Assembly: GCA_947623455.1 (NCBI GenBank)
Contig: OX392529.1
Location: 63,053,686-63,117,685 of the forward strand
Source: Mimachlamys varia
Taxonomy: Eukaryota > Mollusca > Bivalvia > Pectinida > Pectinidae
Length of the DNA: 64,000 nt
Direction of reading: 5' to 3'
Shown one piece after another: positions 12,501 to 27,500 of this stretch; positions within the stretch are counted from its first letter, which is position 1, and every line of letters begins with the position of its first letter. The translations under genes and the position numbers were made by a program. The notes beneath the pieces are model-generated. The model was not told the origin of the DNA and ran no database searches. It worked only from the letters and a program-made list of their open reading frames with translations.

Positions 12501-15500
12501 TAGAGGTCAGTAACATGTACCATTGACCTAGAGGTCAGTAACATGTACCATTGACCTAGAGGTCAGTAACATGTACCATTGACCTAGAGGTGACAGTAAC
12601 ATGTACCATTGACCTAGAGGTGTCAGTAACATGTACCATTGACCTTGAGGTGTCAGTAACATGTACCATTGACCTAGAGGTGTCAGTAACATGTACCATT
12701 GACCTAGAGGTGTCAGTAACATGTACCATTGACCTAGAGGTGAGTAACATGTACCATTGACCTAGAGGTGTCAGTAACATGTACCATTGACCTAGAGGTG
12801 ACAGTAACATGTACCATTGACCTAGAGGTCAGTAACATGTACCATTGACCTAGAGGTCAGTAACATGTACCATTGACCTAGAGGTGTCAGTAACATGTAC
12901 CATTGACCTAGAGGTGTCAGTAACATGTACCATTGACCTAGAGGTCAGTAACATGTACCATTGACCTAGAGGTGTCAGTAACATGTACCATTGACCTAGA
13001 GGTCAGTAACATGTACCATTGACCTAGAAATCAAATAACCATGGTCTGTCATCCCAAATTACACATGCAGGTTCCCCTTAGTCCCTTATTGTGCTGTATT
13101 GTTTTAGGACTGATGAGAAAAACAAAATGACTGACAGACGGTCATTTTTGATTTTGGGAAAATGAAAATTTGTTACCATTATGTCTTTTGAAGTATTGCA
13201 TGGATCTTTCCCAAACTTTATTTGCAGGTTCATCTTGGATTTTAGCTGTGCTGTATCAATTTTTTGGATTGATGGGGAAAACAAAATGGCCGACAAATGG
13301 CCATCTTGGATTTTGAAAATGAAATTTGTAACTGTTATATCTTGAGAAGTACTCCCTTCTGGGATCTCTTGCTGTTCATTACCTCTATTTCTTATGTATT
13401 TCTTTGACATATACAGAAGCCTTGAAGACCAGTTTTAAGATGTGTTGGCATTGTAGTGTATCTGTATATGTTTTACAGAAGTCGGAGAGTGCTTGCTACA
13501 TGTTAAAGCAGGAAAAAGAAAGAGTGATCAAAGAGCTCAATCATACGGCGAGCGATGTGGAAGCTGCCAACAGTGAGCTGGAGAGCATAAGGAAGGTAAG
13601 TTAACAGAGGAAGTACATCAGAAGGGCGAGTTCTCTCAGGCAATAGATAGGAGGAGTACATCAGAAGGGCGAGTTCTCTCAAGCAATAGGTAGGGGAGTA
13701 CATCAGAAGGGCGAGTTCTCTCAGGCAATAGATAGAGGGAGTACATCAGAAGGGCGAGTTCTCTCAGGCAATAGATAGGGGGAGTACATCAGAAGGGCGA
13801 GTTCTCTCAGGCAATAGATAGGGGGAGTACATCAGAAGGGCGAGTTCTCTCAGGCAATAGATAGGGGGAGTACATCAGAAGGGTGAGTTCTCTAAGGCAA
13901 TAGATAGGGGGAGTACATCAGAAGGGCGAGTTCTCTCAGGCAATAGATAGGGGGAGTACATCAGAAGGGTGAGTTCTCTAAGGCAATAGATAGGGGGAGT
14001 ACATCAGAAGGGCGAGTTCTCTAAGGCAATAGATAGGGGGAGTTCTCTCAGTTTTTGCATTTGTCCTGAGTAGTATGATCCTAGATAATCATTTTGATTT
14101 TGTAGGAGAAGGCCAGAGTAGAAACAGAGAATGCAGCTTTGAATGATAAGCTGGGAAAGACAAGTGATGTTTCGGGAAACTCTCTCAGCTCCCTGCATTG
14201 TCTGCAGATGGCACAGAAAACTCTGAAGGAGAGATACTCCAAAATAGAACAAAGTCATGGGGAACTACACTCAGAAATTGCTAAGAAGGCTGTAAGTATG
14301 ATTATACCTCTACCTCTACTCTGCACACCTTCAGCTCCCCGGGCCTTTATGATATTTAAATGAATTACCTTAAACTTATTAAGAGGTCACAAGAGTCAAA
14401 TGTGTTAAAAACAACTTCTTCTGAATAAGAAAGAGGCTCTGCGATTTTTGCTTACTAAACTAATCCCTATCAGGGCCAACAACCTGTAATCAAGACCTTC
14501 ATAGACCCATATTGTATCATTAATATTTTGTCTTTTCAAATGATTTTGTTCTTGATCATTTTTGAAAGCCACAGATGTGAAATGAATAGCAGGTAGACAA
14601 TACCGGCCCATTAGGCCTCTTGTTTTCCAGTGTTACATGGCTGAACTTTATCAACATTAGGATGACGTTTAGCACTCTGGTATATATGGCTATGTTAGTT
14701 GTTCATGGCATTGATTGTTACACCAGATCCAATTGACCTCCTGTTAATGTTTCTAAAGTATAAATATGGATTTTTTTATACAGAAAGAATACATTTTTTT
14801 ATACAGAAAGAATACAAACAAAATATCAAGGAGCTTGTTCGTGAAAATGAAGATTTGAAAGAGAGGCTGAATATGAGTTCAACAGAGTACAAAACCTTGT
14901 ACATTGAAAACAAGAAACTTCAGAAGAAACTGAGCAAACTGACTGAAAAAAGTAAGAATATTCCTATGTTATATAAAATAAGCTCACATTAATGAATCAC
15001 ATTCAAGTATTCCTGCAAAATCCTTAAATTTATATATAATATATTAATTTCATATTCCAACAATGGTCCATAATAATATAACTATCCACTTGAGTTGTTT
15101 TGACCTTGACCGATATTGATCAGAAATTAGAATCAGTTAGTGATGACTTCATGCATGAGATTATTTCAAAAATCTTTGCCATTAATATGGTATTTCAGTA
15201 CTACTGGTATGGTGACGACAGCTTATTCTGTGATCTTTGCCATTTATATGGTATTTCAGTACTACTGGTATGGTGACGACAGCTTATTCTGTGATCTTTG
15301 CCATTTATATGGTATTTCAGTACTACTGGTTTGGTGATCAAGCTTATTCTGTGATCTTTGCCATTTATATGGTATTTCAGTACTACTGGTTTGGTGATCA
15401 AGCTTATTCTGTGATCTTTGCCATTAATATGATATTTCGGTACTACTGGTTTGGTGACGACAGCTTATTCTGTGATCTTTGCCATTAATATGGTATTTCA

Positions 15501-18500
15501 GTACTACTGGTTTGGTGATCAAGCTTATTCTGTGATCTTTGCCATTAATATGGTATTTCAGTACTACTGGTATGGTGATCAAGCTTATTCTGTGATCTTT
15601 GCCATTAATATGGTATTTCAGTACTACTGGTTTGGTGATCAAGCTTATTCTGTGATCTTTGCCATTGATATGATATTTCAGTACTACTGGTTTGGTGACG
15701 ACAGCTTATTCTGTGATCTTTGCCATTTATATGGTATTTCAGTACTACTGGTATGGTGACGACAGCTTATTCTGTGATCTTTGCCATTTATATGGTATTT
15801 CAGTACTACTGGTTTGGTGATCAAGCTTATTCTGTGATCTTCGCCATTAATATGGTATTTCGGTACTACTGGTTTGGTGATCAAGCTTATTCTGTGATCT
15901 TTGCCATTAATATGATATTTCAGTACTACTGGTTTGGTGATCAATCTTATTCTGTGATCTTTGCCATTAATATGGTATTTCAGTACTACTTGTTTGGTGA
16001 TCAAGCTTATTCTGTGATCTTTGCCATTAATATGGTATTTCAGTACTACTGGTTTGGTGATCAAGCTTATTCTGTGATCTTTGCCATTAATATGGTATTT
16101 CGGTACTACTGGTTTGGTGATCAAGCTTATTCTGTGATCTTTGCCATTAATATGGTATTTCAGTACTACTGATATGGTGATCAAGCTTGTTCTGTGATCT
16201 TTGCCATTAATATGGTATTTCGGTACTACTGGTTTGGTGATCAAGCTTATTCTGTGATCTTTGCCATTAATAATGTATTTCAGTACTGCTGGTATGGTGA
16301 TCAAGCTTATGCTTATTCTGTGATCTTTGCCATTAATATGGTTTTTCAGTACTGCTGGTATGGTGATCAAGCTTATGCATATTCTGTGATCTTTGCCCTT
16401 AATATGGTTTTTCAGTACCGCTGGTATGGTGACGACAGCTTATTCTATGATGTTATGATACCTATTACTAATACCTCACAGAATGAAGTCGTCAAATAGT
16501 GAATCATAGAAACCATATACGTATATATATGCAATAGTCTACTTGAGCCTGTGACTGAAAATGATTGAAAAGTCAATGTTTGAAGTTTGTGTCTTTTTAT
16601 TTTGTGAACAGAAAAGACCAGAAAGATGGAAAGAAGCATCTCGGAGAGTTCTGTGTCAAGTCAGACATTTGTGGTGGAAACTCCTGTCATGTCACCTTCC
16701 TCAGACAGTACGTATAGAACTCCCTACACCTCAGACAGTACATATAGAACTCCCTACACCTCACACAGTACATATAGAACTCCCTACACCTCAGACAGTA
16801 CATATAGAACTCCCTACACCTCAGACAGTACATATAGAACTCTGTTCACCTCAGACAGTACATATAGAACTCCCTACACCTCAGACAGTACATATAGAAC
16901 TCTGTACACCTCAGACAGTACATATAGAACTCTGTACACCTCAGACAGTACATATAGAACTCTGTTCACCTCAGACAGTACATATAGAACTCCCTACACC
17001 TCAGACAGAATGTATAGAACTCCCTACACCTCAGACAGTACATATAGAACTCCCTACACCTCAGACAGTACATATAGAACTCTGTACACCTCAGACAGTA
17101 CGTATAGAACTCCCTACACCTCAGACAGTACATATAGAACTCCTTACACCTCAGACAGTATGTATAGAACGCTGTACACCTCAGACAGTACATATAGAAC
17201 TCTGTACACGTCAGACAGTACGTATAGAACTCCCTACACCTCAGACAGTACATATAGAACTCCTTACACCTCAGACAGTACGTATAGAACGCTGTACACC
17301 TCAGACAGTACATATAGAACTCTGTACACCTCAGACAGTACATAAAGAACACCTCAGACAGAATGTATAGAACTCCCTACACCTCAGACAGTACATATAG
17401 AACTCCCTACACCTCAGACAGTACATATAGAACTCCCTACACCTCAGACAGTACATATAGAACTCCCTACACCTCAGACAGTACGTATAAAACTCCCTAC
17501 ACCTCAGACAGTACATATAGAACTCTGTACACCTCAGACAGTACATATAGAACTCCCTACACCTCAGACAGTACGTATAGAACTCCCTACACCTCAGACA
17601 GTACATATAGAACTCTGTACACCTCAGACAGTACATATAGAACTCTGTACACCTCAGACAGTACATATAGAACTCCCTACACCTCAGACAGTACGTATAG
17701 AACTCTGTACACCTCAGACAGTATATATAGAACTCTGTACACCTCAGACAGTACATATATAACTCCCTACACCTCAGACAGTACATATAGAACTCCCTAC
17801 ACCTCAGACAGTACATATAGAACTCCCTACACCTCAGACAGTACATATAGAACTCCCTACACCTCAGACAGTATATATAGAACTCTGTACACCTCAGACA
17901 GTACATATAGAACTCTGTACACCTCAGACAGTACGTATAAAACTCCCTACACCTCAGACAGTACATATAGAACTCTGTACACCTCAGACAGTACATATAG
18001 AACTCCCTACACCTCAGACAGTACATATAGAACTCCCTACACCTCAGACAGTATGTATAGAACTCTGTACACCTCAGACAGTACGTATAGAACTCCCTAC
18101 ACCTCAGACAGTACATATAGAACTCTGTACACCTCAGACAGTACATAAAGAACACCTCAGACAGTACATATAGAACTCTGTACACCTCAGACAGTACATA
18201 AAGAACACCTCAGACAGTACATATAGAACTCCCTACACCTCAGACAGTACGTATAAAACTCCCTACACCTCAGACAGTACATATAGAACTCTGTACACCT
18301 CAGACAGTACATATAGAACTCCCTACACCTCAGACAGTACGTATAGAACTCCCTACACCTCAGACAGTACATATAGAACTCCCTACACCTCAGACAGTAC
18401 GTATAGAACTCTGTACACCTCAGACAGTATATATAGAACTCTGTACACCTCAGACAGTACATATAGAACTCCCTACACCTCAGACAGTACGTATAGAACT

Positions 18501-21500
18501 CCCTACACCTCAGACAGTACATATAGAACTCCCTACACCTCAGACAGTACGTATAGAACTCTGTACACCTCAGACAGTACATAAAGAACACCTCAGACAG
18601 TACATATAGAACTCCCTACACCTCAGACAGTACGTATAAAACTCCCTACACCTCAGACAGTACATATAGAACTCTGTACACCTCAGACAGTACATATAGA
18701 ACTCCCTACACCTCAGACAGTACGTATAGAACTCCCTACACCTCAGACAGTACATATAGAACTCCCTACACCTCAGACAGTACGTATAGAACTCCCTACA
18801 CCTCAGACAGTACATATAGAACACCTCAGATCTCAGTTATTGTTTCCATGGTCAGAGTGTTAAATACATTAACTGAAACCTTTGTCTACGTTATTGTTTG
18901 TTTAAGTAGTTTTAGGTCCGGTTCGCTACCGACTTTAAGCATTGCCTGTTTCTGTGTTTTCAGATGGTAGCAAAGGGACGGACCTACAGAGTTCCAGCCA
19001 GTTGGAGAAGGAGTTGAGTTCCAGTCAGCTCGAGAAGGAGTTAGAAACAATGGGAGAAGAGCTGAAGATTCGCCACGAGAAGAAACTCAAGTAAGACATT
19101 GTAAAGTGAATTCTTGATTTGTCCTGTTGAAGTCAACCCTCATCAGATGGTGGGTCATTTTTGATCGCCTTCAGCGATAGTCGAGAAAAGCGAGACTAAT
19201 CTAAGGTGTTGTTTTTCTGGCAGTGGCAGTGTCAACATTTGTGTTAAAGTCCACTTTTCAGTGTGTCCAACCTTCAAACTAAATATCTAACCTCAATTTA
19301 AAAACAATTGTATTTCAGGTTTTGGTATTTTGTGGCAAAAACATTCAAATTTAGAGAATTTGCTTTAAAGTCCACTTTTTATAGTGTCACTGATATCGGA
19401 TTCAATTGAAACTTAGGGTAGTTACTGATATCATCATACTGAACATCTTATTGACATTTGGAGGAAATTTATTTGCAGGTTCTGCTGTTTTGGGGCAAAA
19501 ACATGGGAATTTTGAGAATTTACATTAGCGTCCACTTTTTATACTGTTATTGATATGTAATTAAAATGAAACTTGGCCAAGTTACTGATATCATCTTACT
19601 GTATGTATTTTGTCCTACTAATATATTCCGTTTAGACTTAAACGTTATTGACAAAGCGGAAAAGGCGAGACATATAATTACCCGTAATTCTTTAAAAAAT
19701 GTAGATTCAACTTTGTCCATTACTTTGCATGTTTCATTTGAGGCTGATTTGGAGAACAAGATCTTGGATTGTGACCGTTCAAGTTAGTTATGTTACTTTT
19801 AAGAGTTCTGTGTGACCAATTAGGCAATTACAGTTGTCTTGTTCAGTGGCCAGGCATGTCAATTGACAATTTGCTGGAAAAATGTCTTGTATTCAAGTCA
19901 ACTACTAGGGTGGCACATTAAAAAATAACATAGAAGCAAGTTTAAAATTGACCTCAAATTCTGTCACGAAAAGAAAGCACAAGGAATTGTTACCAGACCG
20001 TAGTTGTTGCAAAGAATACATCACACTACATTTTTACACATTATATTCTAGGTTATAAACTTGAACAGAGAGGTACATTCTCTGTGAAGCTGTGAAATAG
20101 CTGGCCAGACAAAACTGGAAATTTCCACACGATTTCTAAACAACAGAATGTTCTTCATAGTTTGATTACCTACCTCTGGATAATACTCCATGTTTCCTTT
20201 TGGCTGTTTTGTTTTTCCCACTCTGTTTTCACCTCAAGTTACTTTTCCAGATGTAGAATACCTATCTGTTTATGTTCCATTGTAAATCATTGTAAATAAT
20301 TTAGCATGAATATCTTATATTGAAACTGCAGATGAACCTCATTGTCTGGAACTCGTTTTAACTTGAAGACTTTGTTTAATTTGAAGTGTTTTCTAAGTCC
20401 TCACCAAACATAAACTGACTTAAGTTGAATACCCGGGTTAGCTCGAGATTTCCACTTTCCTGCTGACTTGTAGACAATGAGGTTTGGATGTTTACTGAAA
20501 AACAGATCTTTTATACTTACAGGTATAAGAAACTGTACATTGAGGAGAAGGCGAAGGTAGAAAGCCTGCGTAAACATTTCCATGAAGAAATGCACAAGAA
20601 GGACGAGGAGACTAATCGTCTTCGCATACGTATCGAAGAGGCTGCGTCAGCCAATGAGAGCCGAGTCCAATCCCTGGAGGTAAGACTTCTCGAGGTGAAG
20701 GATTGCTGGTATTCTAAAGACTTCTAAGGGTGAAGGATTGCTGATATTCTAATACTATCACATCACGGGGATTACTTTAAAATAATGAACATATTCTCTG
20801 TAGAACTAATTTTAGGTCATTTGACCCAGAGGGTCAGGATGACCTTTAGCCATTGTGTTTCATCTGTCATCCGCCGTGCAAAAAATCTTTACTTTCAAAA
20901 CGATACTCCTCCTTAACTCCAAAGCGGATTCCTACCAAATTTGATGTGAAATATCCTTGAGGGAGGGCAATCATAGTCTGTATAAATGAGACTGGTTTTA
21001 CCCCTGGGGACAGAGGCTATTAGACTATAAGGCTATATAGAGATTGTTCTGTCTGTAACTATTAGGCTATATAGAGATTGTTTTGTCTGTAACTATTAGG
21101 ATATATAGAGATTGTTCTGTCTGTAACTATTAGGATATATATATAGAGATTGTCCTGTCTGTAACTATTAGGCTATATAGAGATTGTCCTGTCTGTAACT
21201 ATAAGGTTATATATATAGAGATTGTCCTGTCTAACTATTAGGCTATATAGAGATTGTTTTGTCTGTAACTATTAGGATATATAGAGATTGTTCTGTCAGA
21301 AACTATTAGGCTATATATATAGAGATTGTTATGTCTGTAACTATTAGGCTATATATATAGAGATTGTTATGTCTGTAACTATTAGGCTATATATATAGAG
21401 ATTGTTATGTCTGTAACTATTAAGATATATATATAGAGATTGTTATGTCTGTAACTATTAGGCTATATATATAGAGATTGTACTGTCTGTAACTATTAGG

Positions 21501-24500
21501 ATATATATATAGAGATTGTACTGTCTGTAACTATTAGGCTATATATATAGAGATTGTTTTGTCTGTAACTATTAGGATATATATATAGAGATTGTTTTGT
21601 CTGTAACTATTAGGATATATAGAGATTGTTTTGTCTGTAACTATTAGGCTATATAGAGATTGTTTTGTCTGTAACTATTAGGATATATAGAGATTGTTCT
21701 GTCAGAAACTATTAGGCTATATATATAGAGATTGTTATGTCTGTAACTATTAGGATATATATATAGAGATTGTTATGTCTGTAACTATTAGGCTATATAG
21801 AGATTGTTTTGTCTGTAACTATTAGGCTATATATATAGAGATTGTTCTGTCTGTAACTATTAGGATATATATATAGAGATTGTTATGTCTGTAACTATTA
21901 GGCTATATAGAGATTGTACTGTCTGTAACTATTAGGCTATATAGAGATTGTTTTGTCTGTAACTATTAGGATATATAGAGATTGTTTTGTCTGTAACTAT
22001 TAGGCTATATAGAGATTGTTTTGTCTGTAACTATTAGGATATATAGAGATTGTTCTGTCAGAAACTATTAGGCTATATATATAGAGATTGTTATGTCTGT
22101 AACTATTAGGATATATATATAGAGATTGTTATGTCTGTAACTATTAGGCTATATAGAGATTGTTTTGTCTGTAACTATTAGGCTATATATATAGAGATTG
22201 TTCTGTCTGTAACTATTAGGATATATAGAGATTGTTCTGTCTGTAACTATTAGGCTATATATATAGAGATTGTTATGTCTGTAACTATTAGGCTATATAG
22301 AGATTGTTTTGTCTGTAACTATTAGGCTATATATATAGAGATTGTTCTGTCTGTAACTATTAGGCTATATATATAGAGATTGTTTTGTCTGTAACTATTA
22401 GGATATATAGAGATTGTTCTGTCTGTAACTATTAGGATATATAGAGATTGTTCTGTCTGTAACTATTAGGATATATAGAGATTGTTCTGTCAGAAACTAT
22501 TAGGCTATATAGAGATTGTTCTGTCTATAACTATTAGGATATATATATAGAGATTGTTCTGTCTGTAACTATTAGGATATATATATAGAGATTGTCCTGT
22601 CTGTAACTATTAGGATATATATATAGAGATTGTTTTGTCTGTAACTATTAGGATATATAGAGATTGTTCTGTCAGAAACTATTAGGCTATATAGAGATTG
22701 TTCTGTCTATAACTATTAGGATATATATATAGAGATTGTTCTGTCTGTAACTATTAGGATATATATATAGAGATTGTTCTGTCTGTAACTATTAGGATAT
22801 ATATATAGAGATTGTCCTGTCTGTAACTATTAGGATATATATATAGAGATTGTTTTGTCTGTAACTATTAGGCTATATAGAGATTGTTCTGTCAGAAACT
22901 ATTAGGCTATATAGAGATTGTTCTGTCTATAACTATTAGGATATATATATAGAGATTGTTCTGTCTGTAACTATTAGGATATATATATAGAGATTGTCCT
23001 GTCTGTAACTATTAGGATATATATATAGAGATTGTTTTGTCTGTAACTATTAGGCTATAAAGAGATTGTTTTGTCTGTAACTATTAGGATATATAGAGAT
23101 TGTTTTGTCTGTAACTATTAGGCTATATGGAGATTGTTCTGTCTGTAACTATTAGGCTATATATATAGAGATTGTCCTGTCTATAACTATTAGGCTATAA
23201 AGAGATTGTTTTGTCTGTTACTATTAGGCTATAAAGAGATTGTTTTGTCTGTAACTATTAGGCTATATAGAGATTGTTCTGTCTATAACTATTAGGATAT
23301 ATATATAGAGATTGTTCTGTCTGTAACTATTAGGATATATATATAGAGATTGTTATGTCTGTAACTATAAGGTTATATATATAGAGATTGTTTTGTCTGT
23401 AACTATTAGGATATATAGAGATTGTTATGTCTGTAACTATTAGGCTATATATATAGAGATTGTTATGTCTGTAACTATTAAGATATATATATAGAGATTG
23501 TTTTGTCTGTAACTATTAGGATATATAGAGATTGTTATGTCTGTAACTATTAGGATATATATATAGAGATTGTTATGTCTGTAACTATTAGGCTATATAT
23601 ATAGAGATTGTTTTGTCTGTAACTATTAGGCTATAAAGAGATTGTTTTGTCTGTAACTATTAGGCTATATAGAGATTGTTTTGTCTGTAACTATTAGGAT
23701 ATATAGAGATTGTTATGTCTGTAACTATTAGGCTATATATATAGAGATTGTTATGTCTGTAACTATTAAGATATATATATAGAGATTGTTATGTCTGTAA
23801 CTATTAGGATATATATATAGAGATTGTCCTGTCTGTAACTATTAGGATATATATATAGAGATTGTCCTGTCTGTAACTATTAGGATATATATATAGAGAT
23901 TGTTTTGTCTGTAACTATTAGGATATATAGAGATTGTTCTGTCAGAAACTATTAGGCTATATAGAGATTGTTCTGTCTATAACTATTAGGATATATATAT
24001 AGAGATTGTTCTGTCTGTAACTATTAGGATATATATATAGAGATTGTTCTGTCTGTAACTATTAGGATATATATATAGAGATTGTCCTGTCTGTAACTAT
24101 TAGGATATATATATAGAGATTGTTTTGTCTGTAACTATTAGGCTATATAGAGATTGTTCTGTCAGAAACTATTAGGCTATATAGAGATTGTTCTGTCTAT
24201 AACTATTAGGATATATATATAGAGATTGTTCTGTCTGTAACTATTAGGATATATATATAGAGATTGTCCTGTCTGTAACTATTAGGATATATATATAGAG
24301 ATTGTTTTGTCTGTAACTATTAGGCTATAAAGAGATTGTTTTGTCTGTAACTATTAGGATATATAGAGATTGTTTTGTCTGTAACTATTAGGCTATATGG
24401 AGATTGTTCTGTCTGTAACTATTAGGCTATATATATAGAGATTGTCCTGTCTATAACTATTAGGCTATAAAGAGATTGTTTTGTCTGTTACTATTAGGCT

Positions 24501-27500
24501 ATAAAGAGATTGTTTTGTCTGTAACTATTAGGCTATATAGAGATTGTTCTGTCTATAACTATTAGGATATATATATAGAGATTGTTCTGTCTGTAACTAT
24601 TAGGATATATATATAGAGATTGTTATGTCTGTAACTATAAGGTTATATATATAGAGATTGTTTTGTCTGTAACTATTAGGATATATAGAGATTGTTATGT
24701 CTGTAACTATTAGGCTATATATATAGAGATTGTTATGTCTGTAACTATTAAGATATATATATAGAGATTGTTTTGTCTGTAACTATTAGGATATATAGAG
24801 ATTGTTATGTCTGTAACTATTAGGATATATATATAGAGATTGTTATGTCTGTAACTATTAGGCTATATATATAGAGATTGTTTTGTCTGTAACTATTAGG
24901 CTATAAAGAGATTGTTTTGTCTGTAACTATTAGGCTATATAGAGATTGTTTTGTCTGTAACTATTAGGATATATAGAGATTGTTATGTCTGTAACTATTA
25001 GGCTATATATATAGAGATTGTTATGTCTGTAACTATTAAGATATATATATAGAGATTGTTATGTCTGTAACTATTAGGATATATATATAGAGATTGTCCT
25101 GTCTGTAACTATTAGGCTATAAAGAGATTGTTCTGTCTGTAACTATTAGGCTATAAAGAGATTGTTTTGTCTGTAACTATTCTATAGAAATTTTCCAGAG
25201 TGGTTCCAGTTTAGCTGTTGGTGATATTTTTTTTACAGAAAATGAAATATTATACAGAGGAAACTTGTTATATGTTTTCAGAAATTTGTATCAGAAAAAG
25301 AGAAAAACATTGCCCAGCTGGAAGGAAAATTGAGAGAAGCAAATATTTTGTGTGATGTAAGTATACAGAATTAAATAGCCATTGTCAGAATCTCATCGGT
25401 ATGGTAATATTGGATTGAGTTTTCCAACTCTACAGTGTAGTAACAATAACTCACCAACTCTACAGTGTAGTAACAATAACTCACCAACTCTACAGTGTAG
25501 TAACAATAACTCACCAACTCTACAGTGTAGTAACAATAACTCACCAACTCTACAGTGTAGTAACAATAACTCACCAACTCTACAGTGTAGTAACAATAAC
25601 TCACCAACTCTACAGTGTAGTAACAATAACTCACCAACTCTACAGTGTAGTAACAATAACTCACCAACTCTACAGTGTAGTAACATTAACTCACCAACTC
25701 TACAGTGTAGTAACTCACCAACTCTACAGTGTAGTAACTCTCCAACTCTACAGTGTAGTAACAATAACTCACCAACTCTACAGTGTAGTAACAATAACTC
25801 ACCAACTCTACAGTGTAGTAACAATAACTCACCAACTCTACAGTGTAGTAACAATAACTCACCAACTCTACAGTGTAGTAACATTAACTCACCAACTCTA
25901 CAGTGTAGTAACATTAACTCACCAACTCTACAGTGTAGTAACATTAACTCACCAACTCTACAGTGTAATTACATTAACTCACCAACTCTACAGTGTAGTA
26001 ACATTAACTCACCAACTCTACAGTGTAGTAACAATAACTCGCCAACTCTACAGTGTAGTAACATTAACTCACCAACTCTACAGTGTAGTAACATTAACTC
26101 ACCAACTCTACAGTGTAGTAACAATAACTCACCAACTCTACAGTGTAGTAACAATAACTCACCAACTCTACAGTGTAGTAACAATAACTCACCAACTCTA
26201 CAGTGTAGTAACATTAACTCACCAACTCTACAGTGTAGTAACATTAACTCACCAACTCTACAGTGTAGTAACATTAACTCACCAACTCTACAGTGTAGTA
26301 ACAATAACTCACCAACTCTACAGTGTAATAACATTAACTCACCAACTCTACAGTGAAGTAACAATAACTCACCAACTCTACAGTGTAGTAACATTAACTC
26401 ACCAACTCTACAGTGTAGTAACAATAACTCACCAACTCTACAGTGTAGTAACAATAACTCACCAACTCTACAGTGTAGTAACATTAACTCACCAACTCTA
26501 CAGTGTAGTAACTCACCAACTCTACAGTGTAGTAACTCACCAACTCTACAGTGTAGTAACTCACCAACTCTACAGTGTAGTAACATTAACTCACCAACTC
26601 TACAGTGTAGTAACTCACCAACTCTACAGTGTAGTAACTCACCAACTCTACAGTGTAGTAACTCACCAACTCTACAGTGTAGTAACTCACCAACTCTACA
26701 GTGTAGTAACTCACCAACTCTACAGTGTAGTAACTCACCAACTCTACAGTGTAGTAACTCACCAACTCTACAGTGTAGTAACTCACCAACTCTACAGTGT
26801 AGTAACATTAACTCACCAACTCTACAGTGTAGTAACTCACCAACTCTACAGTGTAGTAACTCACCAACTCTACAGTGTAGTAACTCACCAACTCTACAGT
26901 GTAGTAACAATAACTCTCCAACTCTACAGTGTAGTAACAATAACTCACCAACTCTACAGTGTAGTAACATTAACTCACCAACTCTACAGTGTAGTAACAA
27001 TAACTCACCAACTCTACAGTGTAGTAACAATAACTCACTAACTCTACAGTGTAGTAACAATAACTCACCAACTCTACAGTGTAGTAACAATAACTCACCA
27101 ACTCTACAGTGTAGTAACAATAACTCACTAACTCTACAGTGTAGTAACATTAACTCACCAACTCTACAGTGTAGTAACAATAACTCACCAACTCTACAGT
27201 GTAGTAACATTAACTCACCAACTCTACAGTGTAGTAACAATAACTCACCAACTCTACAGTGTAGTAACAATAACTCACCAACTCTACAGTGTAGTAACAC
27301 TAACTCACCAACTCTACAGTGCAGTAACACTAACTCACCAACTCTACAGTGTAGTAACAATAACTCACCAACTCTACAGTTTAGTAACAATAACTCACCA
27401 ACTCTACAGTGTAGTAACATTAACTCACCAACTCTACAGTGTAGTAACAATAACTCACCAACTCTACAGTGTATTAACAATAACTCACCAACTCTACAGT

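Noticed and set aside
14784..14806. Upstream TATACAG as the true start of exon 9
   Set aside because: It shifts the frame and gives a stop within the exon; the downstream AG keeps all 16 exons in phase.
15140..16499. Frames on both strands of the 60-bp array (YSVIFAINMVFQYYWFGDQA)
   Set aside because: Hydrophobic repeats looking like membrane helices, but neither strand joins the gene frame and no start or splice context supports them.
17331..18824. Minus-strand frames in the exon 10 array (MYCLRCREFY repeats) and + frames after 17345
   Set aside because: By-products of the 30-bp unit. Only the + frame continuous with exon 10 up to 17342 has a link to a real exon.
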